Shown piece by piece: positions 7,906 to 17,528 of a stretch of DNA of 64,000 nt. Every line of letters starts with the position of its first letter. Position 1 is the stretch's first letter. The stretch lies in the NCBI GenBank assembly GCA_937892215.1, contig CALAVE010000043.1, forward strand, positions 6,930-70,929. The letters are read 5' to 3'. Under the pieces are notes generated by a model. It had not been told where the DNA came from. It did not search any database and saw only the letters and a list, made by a program, of their open reading frames with translations. A program made the translations under genes and the position numbers. This DNA comes from an uncultured Porphyromonadaceae bacterium. Lineage in GTDB: Bacteria > Bacteroidota > Bacteroidia > Bacteroidales > Muribaculaceae.

Positions 7906-9996
7906 ATGAAGATAAAGTTTAACATACAGACAATACTGCTGCTGGTGGGAGCCATAGTGCTGATTTCGCTGGCCCTTCCGCGGCAGACGGCGCAGTATAA
8001 CAAGCACGATGTGGGCGACGTGTGGTCGTACCCCGACATGATAGCCCCCTACGACTTGCAGGTGTACCGCGACAGTAGCGAAATGCGCCGCGTGCGCGAC
8101 AGTGTGGAACAGTCCATTATCCCATATTTCAAGTGGGATGTGGCACTGGGTAAGGCCATAGCGGATTCGGTGGACCGCAACCTGGCGAAAGTGCCTGAGA
8201 TGTCGAGCGTGGAGCGTTACAGGATAGTGACTGAGATAGCGTCGCTCTACCACCGAGGCGTGGTGGACGCGCGCACCTACGATGCCATCCGAAACGACCG
8301 GTTGCCAAAGATGTTTGTTGACGGAAGGTCGTCGGCCGTTGCGACTCAGGAAATGATTTCGGCCGAAGCGGCTTATGCTTTCATTGATAATTCATTCGCT
8401 TCGTCGCACTCAGTGCTGAGCATGGTGGGTCTGAAAGACAGGATGGTGCCCAACGTGACATTTGATGAGGAAAAGACCGCACTGCAAGTGAACATCAAGG
8501 TGAACGCGCTGAAAAACACCCCTGTGATAGAAATCAAGAAAGGTCAGCGCATCATAGACTTCGGCGACATTATCACCAATGAGAAAAACGTGATAATCAA
8601 CGCATTCTACAAAGAGAAAGAGAAACAGATGAGCGGTGTGAACACCACGCTGATACTGGCCGGGCAGATTATAATCATCACTATCATGGTGATGGTGTTC
8701 TACTTCTACATGTACTTCATGCGGCCACGAACATTCACCAATCAGCGCAAGATGACGTTCCTGATAGTGTTTATGGCGGTGTTCATAGCCACGGTGTTCG
8801 CGATAGTGCGCATCCGGCCGAACATGATGTATGTGATACCGTTTGCGCTGGTGCCGATAATCACCACCACGTTCTTCGACTCCCGGACGTCGTTCTTCTA
8901 CCACACGACGGTGATACTGATATGCTCGCTGGTTGCCAACAATCAGGCCGAGTTTATCATCCTTCAGTTCCTGGCCGGAGCGGTGGCGATAGCGTCGATG
9001 AAAGAACTGACGCGGAGATCGCAACTGGCCAAGTGTGCCCTGTTCGTGTTCCTGATAATGTGCGTGAGCTACATAGCCATGTTCCTGATGAGGACGGGCA
9101 AGATAGTGGGGATAGAGTGGGAGCACATGCTGGTGTACTTCTCAATCAACTGCGTGGCCCTGTCGTTTGCCTATCTGCTTATATTCCTGATAGAGAAGAT
9201 ATTCGGGTTCACCTCCACAGTTACGCTGGTGGAACTGAGCGACATCAACAATCCCATGTTGCGAGAATTGTCGCTGGAGTGCCCGGGCACATTCCAGCAC
9301 GTGCTTCAGGTGGCCAATCTGGCCTCGGAGGCGGCCCATGAGATAGGAGCGAACGTGCAGTTGACCCGTGCGGGAGCGCTGTATCATGACATAGGAAAGA
9401 TAGACAATCCGGCATTTTTCACTGAGAATCAGATGGGAGTTAATCCTCACGACTCGCTCCAGCCCGAGCAGAGCGCGCGTATAGTGATATCGCATGTGGC
9501 TAACGGACTGGAGCGTGCCAGAAAGGCAAAGTTGCCGCAGGCCGTTCAGGACTTCATTTCGCAGCACCACGGTTGCGGCAAAGCACGCTATTTCTACACC
9601 ATGGCGCAGAAAGCGTCGCCCAACCAGGCTGTGGATCCGGCGCCATTCACCTACCCCGGTCCCAATCCGCAGACCAAGGAGACCGCAATAGTGCTGATGG
9701 CCGATGCGTGCGAGGCGGCGACGAAGAGCCTGACCGATGTGAGCAAGGAGTCGATAACCAACTTGATAAACAAGATAATAGACGGTCAGGTGAGCGAAGG
9801 ACTGCTGCGTGACGCGCCCATCAGTCTGCGCGACATAGAGGTGGTGAAGCAGACGTTCATAGCCCGCTTGCGCGCGTTCTATCATGCCCGAGTGTCGTAT
9901 CCAGAGGCCGTGAAGCCACAAGAGCCGGTTCAGGCGGCAGTCCAGTCGGAGGGCCAAGCGTCCGCGCCGGCCGTGACTCAGAACGAGAATGTTTAA
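7906..9996 (+). CDS. pgpH: 7TM-HD family cyclic-di-AMP phosphodiesterase (PgpH type)
   Basis: 696 residues from the ATG at 7906, which has a purine-rich gagag stretch just before it; an upstream in-frame start at 7873 gives an unconvincing Arg/Cys-rich leader. It has an N-terminal membrane helix, an extracytoplasmic 7TMR-HDED domain (about 35-270), seven membrane helices (about 270-460) and a cytoplasmic HD domain. HD residues include His465 in CPGTFQHVLQVANLA and His494-Asp495 in LYHDIGKID. Characterised members of the family hydrolyse c-di-AMP to pApA. The C-terminal 35 residues are Pro/Ala/Gln-rich and probably disordered. It lies 36 bases after rel, joining two nucleotide second-messenger enzymes. 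Confidence 0.9.
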   Translation: MKIKFNIQTILLLVGAIVLISLALPRQTAQYNKHDVGDVWSYPDMIAPYDLQVYRDSSEMRRVRDSVEQSIIPYFKWDVALGKAIADSVDRNLAKVPEMSSVERYRIVTEIASLYHRGVVDARTYDAIRNDRLPKMFVDGRSSAVATQEMISAEAAYAFIDNSFASSHSVLSMVGLKDRMVPNVTFDEEKTALQVNIKVNALKNTPVIEIKKGQRIIDFGDIITNEKNVIINAFYKEKEKQMSGVNTTLILAGQIIIITIMVMVFYFYMYFMRPRTFTNQRKMTFLIVFMAVFIATVFAIVRIRPNMMYVIPFALVPIITTTFFDSRTSFFYHTTVILICSLVANNQAEFIILQFLAGAVAIASMKELTRRSQLAKCALFVFLIMCVSYIAMFLMRTGKIVGIEWEHMLVYFSINCVALSFAYLLIFLIEKIFGFTSTVTLVELSDINNPMLRELSLECPGTFQHVLQVANLASEAAHEIGANVQLTRAGALYHDIGKIDNPAFFTENQMGVNPHDSLQPEQSARIVISHVANGLERARKAKLPQAVQDFISQHHGCGKARYFYTMAQKASPNQAVDPAPFTYPGPNPQTKETAIVLMADACEAATKSLTDVSKESITNLINKIIDGQVSEGLLRDAPISLRDIEVVKQTFIARLRAFYHARVSYPEAVKPQEPVQAAVQSEGQASAPAVTQNENV

Positions 9997-10081
9997 AATT
10001 ACTAAAGTTTGGGTGTCCGTTGCAATAAACCCACCTATGTGAAAGTTAAATTAGTGTATAACTTATAGATAAACTGCGCTG

Positions 10082-10573
10082 ATGTTTCTGAGCAAGGCAT
10101 TACTGATACTGGGCATAACGAGTATGGCGGCAGCCGTTGGGCTGGTCGTGCGGCGCTGGCGAGTGCCTGCGGCGATACCTGCTTACGCTGCGCTGGTGCT
10201 GCTGCATTTCAGCACTTACATCTATCTGCCTGTACGCACGTTCATGTTCTGGGGAGTGGCCACACTGATGGTGGCGGCGCTCAAGTGGCTTCTGCCGCAG
10301 GAGGAACTCAGTGGAGAGCGAAGCGGAAACCTCATCACCGGGGTATCGTCGCTTGCCGGCTGTTTGCTGGGCATACTGGTGGGAGCCCGATTTATGGTGC
10401 TGGGAGTGATACTGGGCGCGCTGGTGGGAACGATGGCTTTCAGCAAGTCGCCTCAGGGGCGGTGGATAATGGCATCGCACAAGACGTTTATCTCCTTCTT
10501 CTGTGCCAAGACACTGCCGGTGATAGTGGCAGTGGCAATGGTGGGCATAGGAATAGAGGGTTTTATCTTCTGA
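10082..10573 (+). CDS. Small polytopic membrane protein (DUF456-like, tentative)
   Basis: 163 residues with about five hydrophobic helices and short loops. The Gly-rich helix pair LAGCLLGILVGARFMVLGVILGALVGTM resembles the glycine-zipper repeat of DUF456 proteins, but the match is from memory and weak. It probably acts in the inner membrane; no enzymatic residues are apparent. It sits between the PgpH-type gene and a DUF4919 gene, all in one direction, so it may share their transcript. Confidence 0.7.
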   Translation: MFLSKALLILGITSMAAAVGLVVRRWRVPAAIPAYAALVLLHFSTYIYLPVRTFMFWGVATLMVAALKWLLPQEELSGERSGNLITGVSSLAGCLLGILVGARFMVLGVILGALVGTMAFSKSPQGRWIMASHKTFISFFCAKTLPVIVAVAMVGIGIEGFIF

Positions 10574-10604
10574 AGTTGAATAAGAAAAGATTATTGAAAG
10601 AGAG

Positions 10605-11315
10605 ATGAAAATATCAAGACATATATTCCGTATGATTATGTTACTGATGGTGGCATCGGTGTGCATGTCGGCGTCGGTTCAGAAAAAACTGGTGATACGC
10701 AAGGTGGACTTCGACCAGATTAAGAAAGAGACACTTGACCCCCATTCGCGCTACTACTATCCGCGCCTGCTGAAGACGTTTTTCAACGAGAACGACACGT
10801 CGATGAGCATCGACGCATTCCGTCACCTCTATTACGGCTATGTGTTTCAGGAGGACTACAATCCGTTCCGCGAGTCGGAATACGGGAGCATAGTGGAGCA
10901 ACTTTACTACAAACCCAAGTTGGATCGCGCCGAGTGTGACTCAATAGAGAAATACGCAGAGTTGTCGCTCAACGACAACATCTTTGACCTGGACCAGATG
11001 AAGTATTTTATCCACGGACTGAATCAGCGCAAGAAGTATAACCGTGCGCGCATGCGGCAGTTCAGGCTGGATCGGCTTGTGGCTACAATCATGAGCAGCG
11101 GCAAGGGCACGAAAGAAGAGCCGTGGGTGGTGATAGCGCCCGGGCATGAGTACAACATGGTGAATTTCCTGGGGTACGTGGCGGTGGACCACCAGGAACT
11201 GGAGAACGGAATAGACTACATCAAGGTGCAGAAGAAGGAGGGCAAGACGACAGAAGGTTTCTACTTTGATGTGTCGGTGATGATGAAAGTGGCCGAGCAG
11301 AAGTTCCCAGAGTAG
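10605..11315 (+). CDS. DUF4919-family exported protein
   Basis: 236 residues beginning MKISRHIFRMIMLLMVASVCMSASVQKK with a Sec signal peptide. The mature part is rich in Tyr, Asp, Arg and Lys and matches the Bacteroidales DUF4919 pattern as I remember it (SRYYYPRLLKTFF, then ALSLND-like and GTKEEPWVVIAPGHEYNMVNFLG). Function is unknown for the family. The start is preceded by gaaagagag. It lies 31 bases after the membrane protein gene, and the 150-base gap that follows holds phased repeats. Confidence 0.75.
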   Translation: MKISRHIFRMIMLLMVASVCMSASVQKKLVIRKVDFDQIKKETLDPHSRYYYPRLLKTFFNENDTSMSIDAFRHLYYGYVFQEDYNPFRESEYGSIVEQLYYKPKLDRAECDSIEKYAELSLNDNIFDLDQMKYFIHGLNQRKKYNRARMRQFRLDRLVATIMSSGKGTKEEPWVVIAPGHEYNMVNFLGYVAVDHQELENGIDYIKVQKKEGKTTEGFYFDVSVMMKVAEQKFPE

Positions 11316-11345
11316 CCGTTTCCGGATAAACGAATAGTCAAAAAT

Positions 11346-11460
11346 GCCCCGGAAATGTGATTTTCGGGGTAATTTTATGCCAGAATATGTGATTTTCGTG
11401 GTGGATTTATGCCAGAAAATGTGATTTTTTGCTTATATTTGTGCCGGAAAATGTGATTTA
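11346..11460 (+). repeat. Four phased ~32-bp repeats upstream of a DUF4143 ATPase
   Basis: Four imperfect units with core (g/t)GCC(a/c/g)GAAaATGTGATTT have their TGTGA pentamers at 11356, 11389, 11420 and 11452, that is, steps of 33, 31 and 32 bases or about three helical turns. The last unit ends six bases before the ATG of the ATPase gene. Phasing suggests protein binding on one face of the helix or repeated RNA elements in the leader; either is inference. Confidence 0.7.
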
Positions 11461-11465
11461 GTGAT

Positions 11466-12806
11466 ATGGAATTGCTTAAAAGAAAGATTGATAGGTATCT
11501 TGATGACTGGAAGAAGGACTCTCACAGAAAGCCGCTGATTGTTAGAGGAGCACGACAGGTGGGAAAAACCATGTCGATAAGAGCATTCGGACAGGCCAAT
11601 TATGAGTCGGTTATAGAGATTAATTTCGTACTGCAAAAGAAATTTGCGGCCATATTTGATGATGGCTATGACGTGGATACGATTATAAAGAATATTTCTC
11701 TGTTGGAGCCAACATGGGAATTGCTGCCTCACAGGACGCTAATATTTTTTGACGAGTTGCAAAAGTGTCCCGATTGTGCGACATCGCTAAAGTCGTTTTG
11801 CGAGGATGGACGATACGATGTTATATGTTCCGGCTCACTTATGGGGCTATATCAGAGTGAGATAGAATCAAACGCTGTGGGCTTTAAGGTTGACTACGAA
11901 ATGCATTCAATGGATTTTGAGGAGTTTTTGTGGGCAAAGGGCTATAGCGCTGAGCAAGTAGAAAATTTGTATGGTCACATGATAAATCTGCAACCATTCT
12001 CACAACTGGAACTGGATACGATGACGGATGTGTTTCGTGAATACATGACTATAGGCGGAATGCCTGAGGTGGTAAAGCGCTATGTGGAAAACGGGCATTA
12101 CGGGGGAACGCTGGATTTGCAGCGCCAACTGCTGAAGGACTATGAGGAGGATATAACAAAGTATGCGTTACAGACCGATAAAGCGAAAGTGCTTGCCGTG
12201 TATGAGCATATTTCCACATTTCTTGCCAAGGAAAACAAGAAATATCAAATAACAAAAATAGCGAAAGGAGCCCGGAGTAGGGAATATGTAGGTGCGGTAG
12301 AGTGGCTTGCGCAAGCCGGTGTGATAAATGTGTGCTATTGTCTGAACAATGCGGAACTGCCCCTTAAAGGCAATTATAGAGTGGATAATTACAAGATATA
12401 CTACCACGACACAGGGTTGCTCATAGCCTCGCTTGATGAGGAGGCACAAGAGGATTTGCGTGCGAATAAGAACTTTGGGACTTATAAGGGAGCAATCTAT
12501 GAGAATGTGATAGGTGAAATGCTGAGAAAATCGGGATATGAGCGGTTGTATTTCTATAAGCGTGAAAACCCTGCATTGGAGATGGACTTTTTTGTACGGG
12601 ATGCGAACTCGCTTGTGCCAGTGGAAGTCAAGGCAAAAGATGGTGCTACAGCCTCACTTACAAACCTTATCAACTGGGATTCTTACTCCGACGTTAAATA
12701 CGGCATAAAGTTCGGTTATAAGAATATCGGTTGGAACGGAAAGTTTTATACATTCCCCTATTTTCTAGCCATTTTCCTGAAACGGTTCCTTAGGGAAAAG
12801 AATTAA
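11466..12806 (+). CDS. AAA ATPase with DUF4143 domain (first copy)
   Basis: 446 residues. Walker A GARQVGKT is at residues 28-35 and Walker B in TLIFFDELQ (about 91-99). The second half carries the DUF4143 region with the PD-(D/E)xK-like block YKRENPALEMDFFV...VEVKAKDG, which may be a nuclease fold. Such proteins are very common and of unknown role in Bacteroidales; restriction of, or response to, mobile DNA has been suggested but not shown. Its codon use is more AT-rich than its neighbours, which fits transfer. It is convergent with susD and shares a terminator hairpin with it. Confidence 0.88.
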   Translation: MELLKRKIDRYLDDWKKDSHRKPLIVRGARQVGKTMSIRAFGQANYESVIEINFVLQKKFAAIFDDGYDVDTIIKNISLLEPTWELLPHRTLIFFDELQKCPDCATSLKSFCEDGRYDVICSGSLMGLYQSEIESNAVGFKVDYEMHSMDFEEFLWAKGYSAEQVENLYGHMINLQPFSQLELDTMTDVFREYMTIGGMPEVVKRYVENGHYGGTLDLQRQLLKDYEEDITKYALQTDKAKVLAVYEHISTFLAKENKKYQITKIAKGARSREYVGAVEWLAQAGVINVCYCLNNAELPLKGNYRVDNYKIYYHDTGLLIASLDEEAQEDLRANKNFGTYKGAIYENVIGEMLRKSGYERLYFYKRENPALEMDFFVRDANSLVPVEVKAKDGATASLTNLINWDSYSDVKYGIKFGYKNIGWNGKFYTFPYFLAIFLKRFLREKN

Positions 12807-12838
12807 CCCGAATTGGTTATTAGGCCGATTCGGGTTAA
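12803..12838. terminator. Bidirectional intrinsic terminator (ATPase / susD)
   Basis: Perfect 11-bp inverted repeat: ttaacccgaat (12803-12813) and attcgggttaa (12828-12838) with a 14-base loop. It includes the ATPase stop codon and precedes the susD stop by seven bases. Confidence 0.7.
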
Positions 12839-12845
12839 TATGGGG

Positions 12846-14483
12846 TTAGTAGCCCGGGTTCTGTTTCTGTCCGTCCTTGAGCCAGATGACTTCTCCGGGG
12901 ATGGGGAAGACGATGGTGTAGTGCGTCTCCTGTTCGTGCGGGAGAGCCGGCCGGTCGGTGTAGGATGCGGTGAATCTGTCGAAGCGGATGAGGTCGTTTC
13001 GTCGCCACCCTTCCCAAGCCAGTTCGCGTAGTCGCTCATCGAGGATATTCTGCAGCGTAGCGGGAATTGCCGGAGCCCCGGCGCGGTCGCGCACTTGCGC
13101 CATGATGTCGTCGCCGTTACCGCCGTTTCGCACGGTGGCCTCACATTCCATGAGCAGGACGTCGGCATATCGGAAAAGCACTATGTCGTTATCGCTCTGG
13201 CAGCCGTCCTTGGTGCCGTTAGGGTCCACTTCGTATTTCTTCATTCTGGCGCCGGCAGTCTTCTCGTATTTTGTGTTAGAGACATCCAGTGCTACAGCCC
13301 AGGGTTCGTAAATAAGTTCAGTGCCATCGTCGAGAAGGACCGGATTACCGCTCAGGTCATAAACCTGCCCGAAGTAGTAAGAGGCGAAGAATCGCGGGTC
13401 GGTATCGGAGAAGTCGTCGAGGCTTTCTTTCAGGCCAAAAGCGCGGAGAGCCTCCACGGTGGCGCTTGCCCCGTTCTCGCCGTTGAGTCCCAGCGCGGAT
13501 GCGTGGTTGTAGTGGCGTGAGCGGAAGAGATAGATAAACTGATTGTCGAAGAGGTTCTTGTCCATGGGAATAGTGAAGATATTCTCCTTGGAATACTCGT
13601 TGTGTATGAGGAAATTAGCCGCAAATTCGTTTTCCAGCGTGTACCCTCGGTCCTTTATTCTGTTGCAGAAGGTGATGGTTGCTTCCCATGCGTTCATATC
13701 CTTTCCATCCACGTTCCACCGGATTTCTTTTCCGTTGGGGCGAGAGGCGTCGGTCCAGTCGTCGTCGAAGTAGATTTCAGAATTCAGAGCGACTTTAGCG
13801 AGGAGGAAGTTGGCCACGCTCTGAGTCATTCTGCCATAATATTCTCCGGGCAAGTTAGACATATCATTGGCCAGCAGAGGCACGGCGTCCTGCAGTTCGC
13901 TGACGATAAAGCGCGTGACTTCAGAGCGGCTGCACAGCCCCAGTTCCTCGAGTTTAGGCTCGGAAGAACTGAAGATGGGGGCGCGACCGTAGAGGTCCAT
14001 AGCGTAGAAATAGAACATGGCACGAAGGGCGCGCACTTCGGCGTCGAAGGCACTTACGTCTTCGCCGGGATGAAGAGAGGCGTAAAGGCTGATGTGCTCC
14101 AGTCCGTCGTTGCAGCCAATGATGGCCTTGAACAGATAGTTCCATGTGTCGCCGATGGGGTCGAGTCCATTCCAGTCGTGTAGGAACAAGTGCTGCCAGA
14201 GTCCGCCGTCGTACCAGTCGGCACCGCGAGTGGGCATGATAGCCTCATCTGTGGTGAACGTGTTCAGGTCGTAAATGCCACGTCCGGTGCCCTGCAGCCC
14301 GCAACTGTTAGTCTTTCCGCCCACGTCGTGGTATCGTGCGGCCACGGCATTGAGGTAGAGGTCGGTGATGTTATTGTAGGAGTCGGCCACGCTTTGACGG
14401 TCGGTGGGATTTTCCTCGAGAAACTTCTCGCACGATGAGAGGGCGAGTATAATTGCCAGTAAGTATGCTATCTGTTTCATCAT
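12846..14483 (-). CDS. SusD/RagB-family outer-membrane nutrient-binding lipoprotein
   Basis: 545 residues, normal for SusD. A lipoprotein signal ends in the lipobox ALSSC with Cys near residue 18, followed by EKFLEENPTDR, a typical SusD beginning. The conserved C-terminal motif RELAWEGWRRNDLIRFDRF is present. SusD homologues cap the SusC barrel and capture oligosaccharides, peptides or other ligands at the cell surface. It lies 20 bases downstream of susC in the same direction. No glycosidase, sulfatase or hybrid two-component gene is adjacent, so the substrate cannot be inferred. Confidence 0.92.
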   Translation of the reverse strand: MMKQIAYLLAIILALSSCEKFLEENPTDRQSVADSYNNITDLYLNAVAARYHDVGGKTNSCGLQGTGRGIYDLNTFTTDEAIMPTRGADWYDGGLWQHLFLHDWNGLDPIGDTWNYLFKAIIGCNDGLEHISLYASLHPGEDVSAFDAEVRALRAMFYFYAMDLYGRAPIFSSSEPKLEELGLCSRSEVTRFIVSELQDAVPLLANDMSNLPGEYYGRMTQSVANFLLAKVALNSEIYFDDDWTDASRPNGKEIRWNVDGKDMNAWEATITFCNRIKDRGYTLENEFAANFLIHNEYSKENIFTIPMDKNLFDNQFIYLFRSRHYNHASALGLNGENGASATVEALRAFGLKESLDDFSDTDPRFFASYYFGQVYDLSGNPVLLDDGTELIYEPWAVALDVSNTKYEKTAGARMKKYEVDPNGTKDGCQSDNDIVLFRYADVLLMECEATVRNGGNGDDIMAQVRDRAGAPAIPATLQNILDERLRELAWEGWRRNDLIRFDRFTASYTDRPALPHEQETHYTIVFPIPGEVIWLKDGQKQNPGY

Positions 14484-14503
14484 TATCAGAGTTTTATGCC
14501 GTT

Positions 14504-17212
14504 TTAGAAATGAATGCTAATGCCCAGCGAGTAGGTGCGAGCGACGGGGTAGGTGTTCTTGTCGTCGATGCCGAGAGTGGAGTTGACGTTGGTGCTGTTA
14601 ATCATAGGAGTGAGTCCGCTGTAGCCGGTGATAGTGGCAAGATTCTTGACCGTGGCGGAGATGCGCAGCGACTTCACGTATTTCCTCACTTTCTCGCTCA
14701 GAGGCACGTTCCACCCCAGAGTGACGTAGTCGAAGTTGACGTAGTCGCCCCGTTCCAGCCAGTAGTCGGTGGCGGTCTGGTCCTTGATGTTTTGTGCGGG
14801 AGCCTTAGCCAGGACGTTGTAGCCCGGGAGGCTGTTCAGGTTCATATAGGTGAGAGCGGTTCCGTTATAGATTTTATGCCCGAAAGCGCCGTTGATTTGC
14901 ACGGAGAGGTCCCATTGCCTGAATCGGAAACTGATGTTGGAGCCGAGCAGAACCTTAGGGATAGCCTGTCCGCAAATTCGACGGTCACCGCCGTTTGACA
15001 GGTCGATGTCGCCGTCATCGTCGATGTCGGCGATCTCATAGGTGTAGCCCCCGCTGCCGTCGCTTTTCAAGCCGGTGCAGTGAGGTAGGTAGAACACGCC
15101 GAGGGGCTGTCCCACAATCTGATAGACGATATGGTTGAAACCGCCGTGGAATCCCGCGCCGTTGAGGCTTGCGATGTCCTTATAGGTTGGGGCCATGATG
15201 TAATAGTCGTTGTAGAAACCGTCGAGCGAGAGCAGTTTGTTCTGCTGGAAAGTGATGTTGGCGTTGATGTTGAGTTCCATATCCTTGTTCACCACCGGTG
15301 TGACGCCCAGCGCGACTTCCACTCCATTGTTTCGCATGGAGCCCAGGTTGGCCAGCAGAGTGTTGTAGGGGAATGGCGGTACAGGCACGTTGTAGGTGTA
15401 GAGCATGTCGGTAGTCTTGGAAGTGTAGAAGTCCACCGACGCAATGATGCGGTCTTTGAGCAGAGCGAGGTCGATGCCGGCGTTGAACGTTCGTTTCACT
15501 TCCCATTTCAGGTTAGGGTTAGTGTTTCGCGGCGAGCCCAATGTTACGACGGCCTCGTCGCCCACGGGAGCGATTCCGTTAGGGGCGAGCAGGTTCATTG
15601 ACATATAAGAGTCGATGCCGCCGGAGTTGCCTGCCAGTCCGTATCCGGCACGAAGTTTGAGGTTGCTGACAATTAGCGCATTGCGCATAAAAGCCTCGTT
15701 GCTGATAATCCAGGCTCCACTTATGGAGGGGAAGAAGCCCCACTTGTGGTTCTTGCCGAACTTGGATGAGCCGTCGGCACGTGCCGTGGCGGTGAGGGAG
15801 TATCGGTTGTCGTAGTCGTAGGTGACACGTCCCATGAAAGCGGCCAGAGTGGGCGTTTCGCGGTAACTGCCGGTACCTTCCCAGAGAGTGAGTGCTCCGG
15901 CCTGGATGTTGTCGTATCCCAGGCGGTTGACGGTGAAATTAGTGGTAGTGGTGTAGAAACCGGTGTAAGTGTCGCGCTGAGCCTCGGCCAGAGCCAGTGC
16001 GCCAATGTGGTGTTTGCCGAAGTTCCGGTCGAAGTTGAGCACCAAGTTGCCCAGCAGCGATTCGCTTTTCTTGCTTCCCCGCTGTCCCTGTCCGTGTGCC
16101 CAGATGGAAGTGGGCAGGAACTGGTTGCCTTCCACCTCGTTGTGGCTATAGGCCCCGAACATGCTAAGTTTCCAGTTTGGTGAGATGTCGAAGGTGAGTT
16201 TAGCGTGAGTGCTGATGTGTGTGGTTTTAGTGGCGGTTCGGCTGTCCATGAGCGCCATGGGGTTGTTAATCTGGTTTGCGTAAGCGAAGCCGTCCCAGCC
16301 ACCTTGGGCATTTCTTTCGGCCGGGAAAGTGGGGTTGAAGGTTGCGGCGGAGTAGAAAGTTTTCTGCACGTCATAGACCGCAGTGCGCTCTTTCTGAATG
16401 TTGCCGAACATACCGATGTCGATGCGCAGGAGGCGGCTGAACATATACTGGTGCATGTTCATGTTGCTGGTGAAATTGCGCAAATTATCGTGTAGAATCA
16501 CGCCGTTGTGGTCCATGAAACCGAGCGAGACACGGTAGCCGTTGTCCTTGCCGCCGCCCATGAAGGCCACGTGGTGGTCGTGCTGGAAGCCGTTCTGCTC
16601 AATCTTGCGCTGCCAGTTGGTGCTGAAACCCTTGTCGATGAGCATGAGGCCATTATCGGATAGATATTTGCGGTAGCCGTCGGCGCTAAGCATATTCAGA
16701 TTCTTATAGACCGAAGAGATGCCGAAACTGCCGTTGTAACTAACCGAAGTGCGTCCGCTGCTGCCAGTCTTGGTGGTGACCTCGATTACACCGCTTGCTC
16801 CCCGCGAGCCGTACTGCGCGGTCTCACTGGCATCCTTGAGGATGGTGAAATTGGCGATATCGGCCGGATAGACCGATGAGAGCGTGTTGAGGTCGCCCAT
16901 AACGCCGTCCACGATGATGAGCGGGTCGTTGCCGCCGGTGAGAGAAGTGGTGCCGCGCACGCGCACCGCGTTCATGGCCGCCACGCCGTTGTTGCCCTTT
17001 TCGATGGTGAGTCCGGCGACACGTCCGTCGATGGCTTCGAGCGGGTTAGTTACTTGCTTCTTGTTCATCTGGTTTTCGCCGATGGTTTCCACGGCGCCAG
17101 ATATGGTTAGCGCTCCGGCCTGCGCATATCCCACAGCCACAGTGCTATCCTGCGACTGAGCCATGGAAACGGCGGCAGTAATGGCCAAAACGAGCAGAGA
17201 AAGATGTCTCAT
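14504..17212 (-). CDS. SusC/RagA-family TonB-dependent outer-membrane transporter, short N-terminus
   Basis: 902 residues. A signal peptide ending near SMAQS is followed at once by a TonB-box-like STVAVGYA and the plug domain (residues about 45-150, with LEAIDGRVAGLTIEKG, NDPLIIVDGV and AQYGSRGASGVIEVTTK), then a beta-barrel ending in an aromatic residue (SLGISIHF). Most SusC proteins carry a carboxypeptidase-D-like domain of about 80-90 residues between signal peptide and TonB box; it is missing here, which explains the short length. The protein works with the downstream SusD for import across the outer membrane. A -7 element lies 59 bases upstream of the start. Confidence 0.92.
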   Translation of the reverse strand: MRHLSLLVLAITAAVSMAQSQDSTVAVGYAQAGALTISGAVETIGENQMNKKQVTNPLEAIDGRVAGLTIEKGNNGVAAMNAVRVRGTTSLTGGNDPLIIVDGVMGDLNTLSSVYPADIANFTILKDASETAQYGSRGASGVIEVTTKTGSSGRTSVSYNGSFGISSVYKNLNMLSADGYRKYLSDNGLMLIDKGFSTNWQRKIEQNGFQHDHHVAFMGGGKDNGYRVSLGFMDHNGVILHDNLRNFTSNMNMHQYMFSRLLRIDIGMFGNIQKERTAVYDVQKTFYSAATFNPTFPAERNAQGGWDGFAYANQINNPMALMDSRTATKTTHISTHAKLTFDISPNWKLSMFGAYSHNEVEGNQFLPTSIWAHGQGQRGSKKSESLLGNLVLNFDRNFGKHHIGALALAEAQRDTYTGFYTTTTNFTVNRLGYDNIQAGALTLWEGTGSYRETPTLAAFMGRVTYDYDNRYSLTATARADGSSKFGKNHKWGFFPSISGAWIISNEAFMRNALIVSNLKLRAGYGLAGNSGGIDSYMSMNLLAPNGIAPVGDEAVVTLGSPRNTNPNLKWEVKRTFNAGIDLALLKDRIIASVDFYTSKTTDMLYTYNVPVPPFPYNTLLANLGSMRNNGVEVALGVTPVVNKDMELNINANITFQQNKLLSLDGFYNDYYIMAPTYKDIASLNGAGFHGGFNHIVYQIVGQPLGVFYLPHCTGLKSDGSGGYTYEIADIDDDGDIDLSNGGDRRICGQAIPKVLLGSNISFRFRQWDLSVQINGAFGHKIYNGTALTYMNLNSLPGYNVLAKAPAQNIKDQTATDYWLERGDYVNFDYVTLGWNVPLSEKVRKYVKSLRISATVKNLATITGYSGLTPMINSTNVNSTLGIDDKNTYPVARTYSLGISIHF

Positions 17213-17270
17213 AATTAGCTTTGTAGGTTTTTAAGGTAGGTTATGAGGCCACTATTTGTGGCCGTTAATG

Positions 17271-17278
17271 CAAAGATA
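17271..17278 (-). promoter_or_regulatory. -7 element of the susCD promoter
   Basis: TATCTTTG read on the minus strand matches TAnnTTTG, 59 bases upstream of the susC start. No clear -33 element is seen at the expected distance. Confidence 0.4.
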
Positions 17279-17443
17279 GCATTAATTTTCCATATAACCG
17301 CGCAGTATGTGAAAAGAAATAGACGTGTTGCGCGACACTTTCATTTCAATTAGTTGTGTATATTCCAAATACGCCGTAATCATACTCGCGAACTATAAAA
17401 ATGCGCCAGATGGTGCTGTAGCTACAAAAAATAATCTCAAAAA

Positions 17444-17475
17444 TTTGGCTATCTGAGAATAGAGTCGTACCTTCG
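17444..17475 (+). promoter_or_regulatory. Promoter of the second DUF4143 ATPase
   Basis: TTTG (17444-17447), 20 bases, then TACCTTCG (17468-17475), a good match to the Bacteroidetes promoter. The expected start of transcription near 17482 leaves room for the ATG at 17529 and argues against the in-frame GTG at 17490. The 316 bases between susC and this ATG otherwise hold only the susC -7 element and AT-rich sequence. Confidence 0.55.
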
Positions 17476-17528
17476 CATTACGAAAAAATGTGGCAATCAC
17501 ATTTTCAAGTAAAAAATATTCTCAATTT

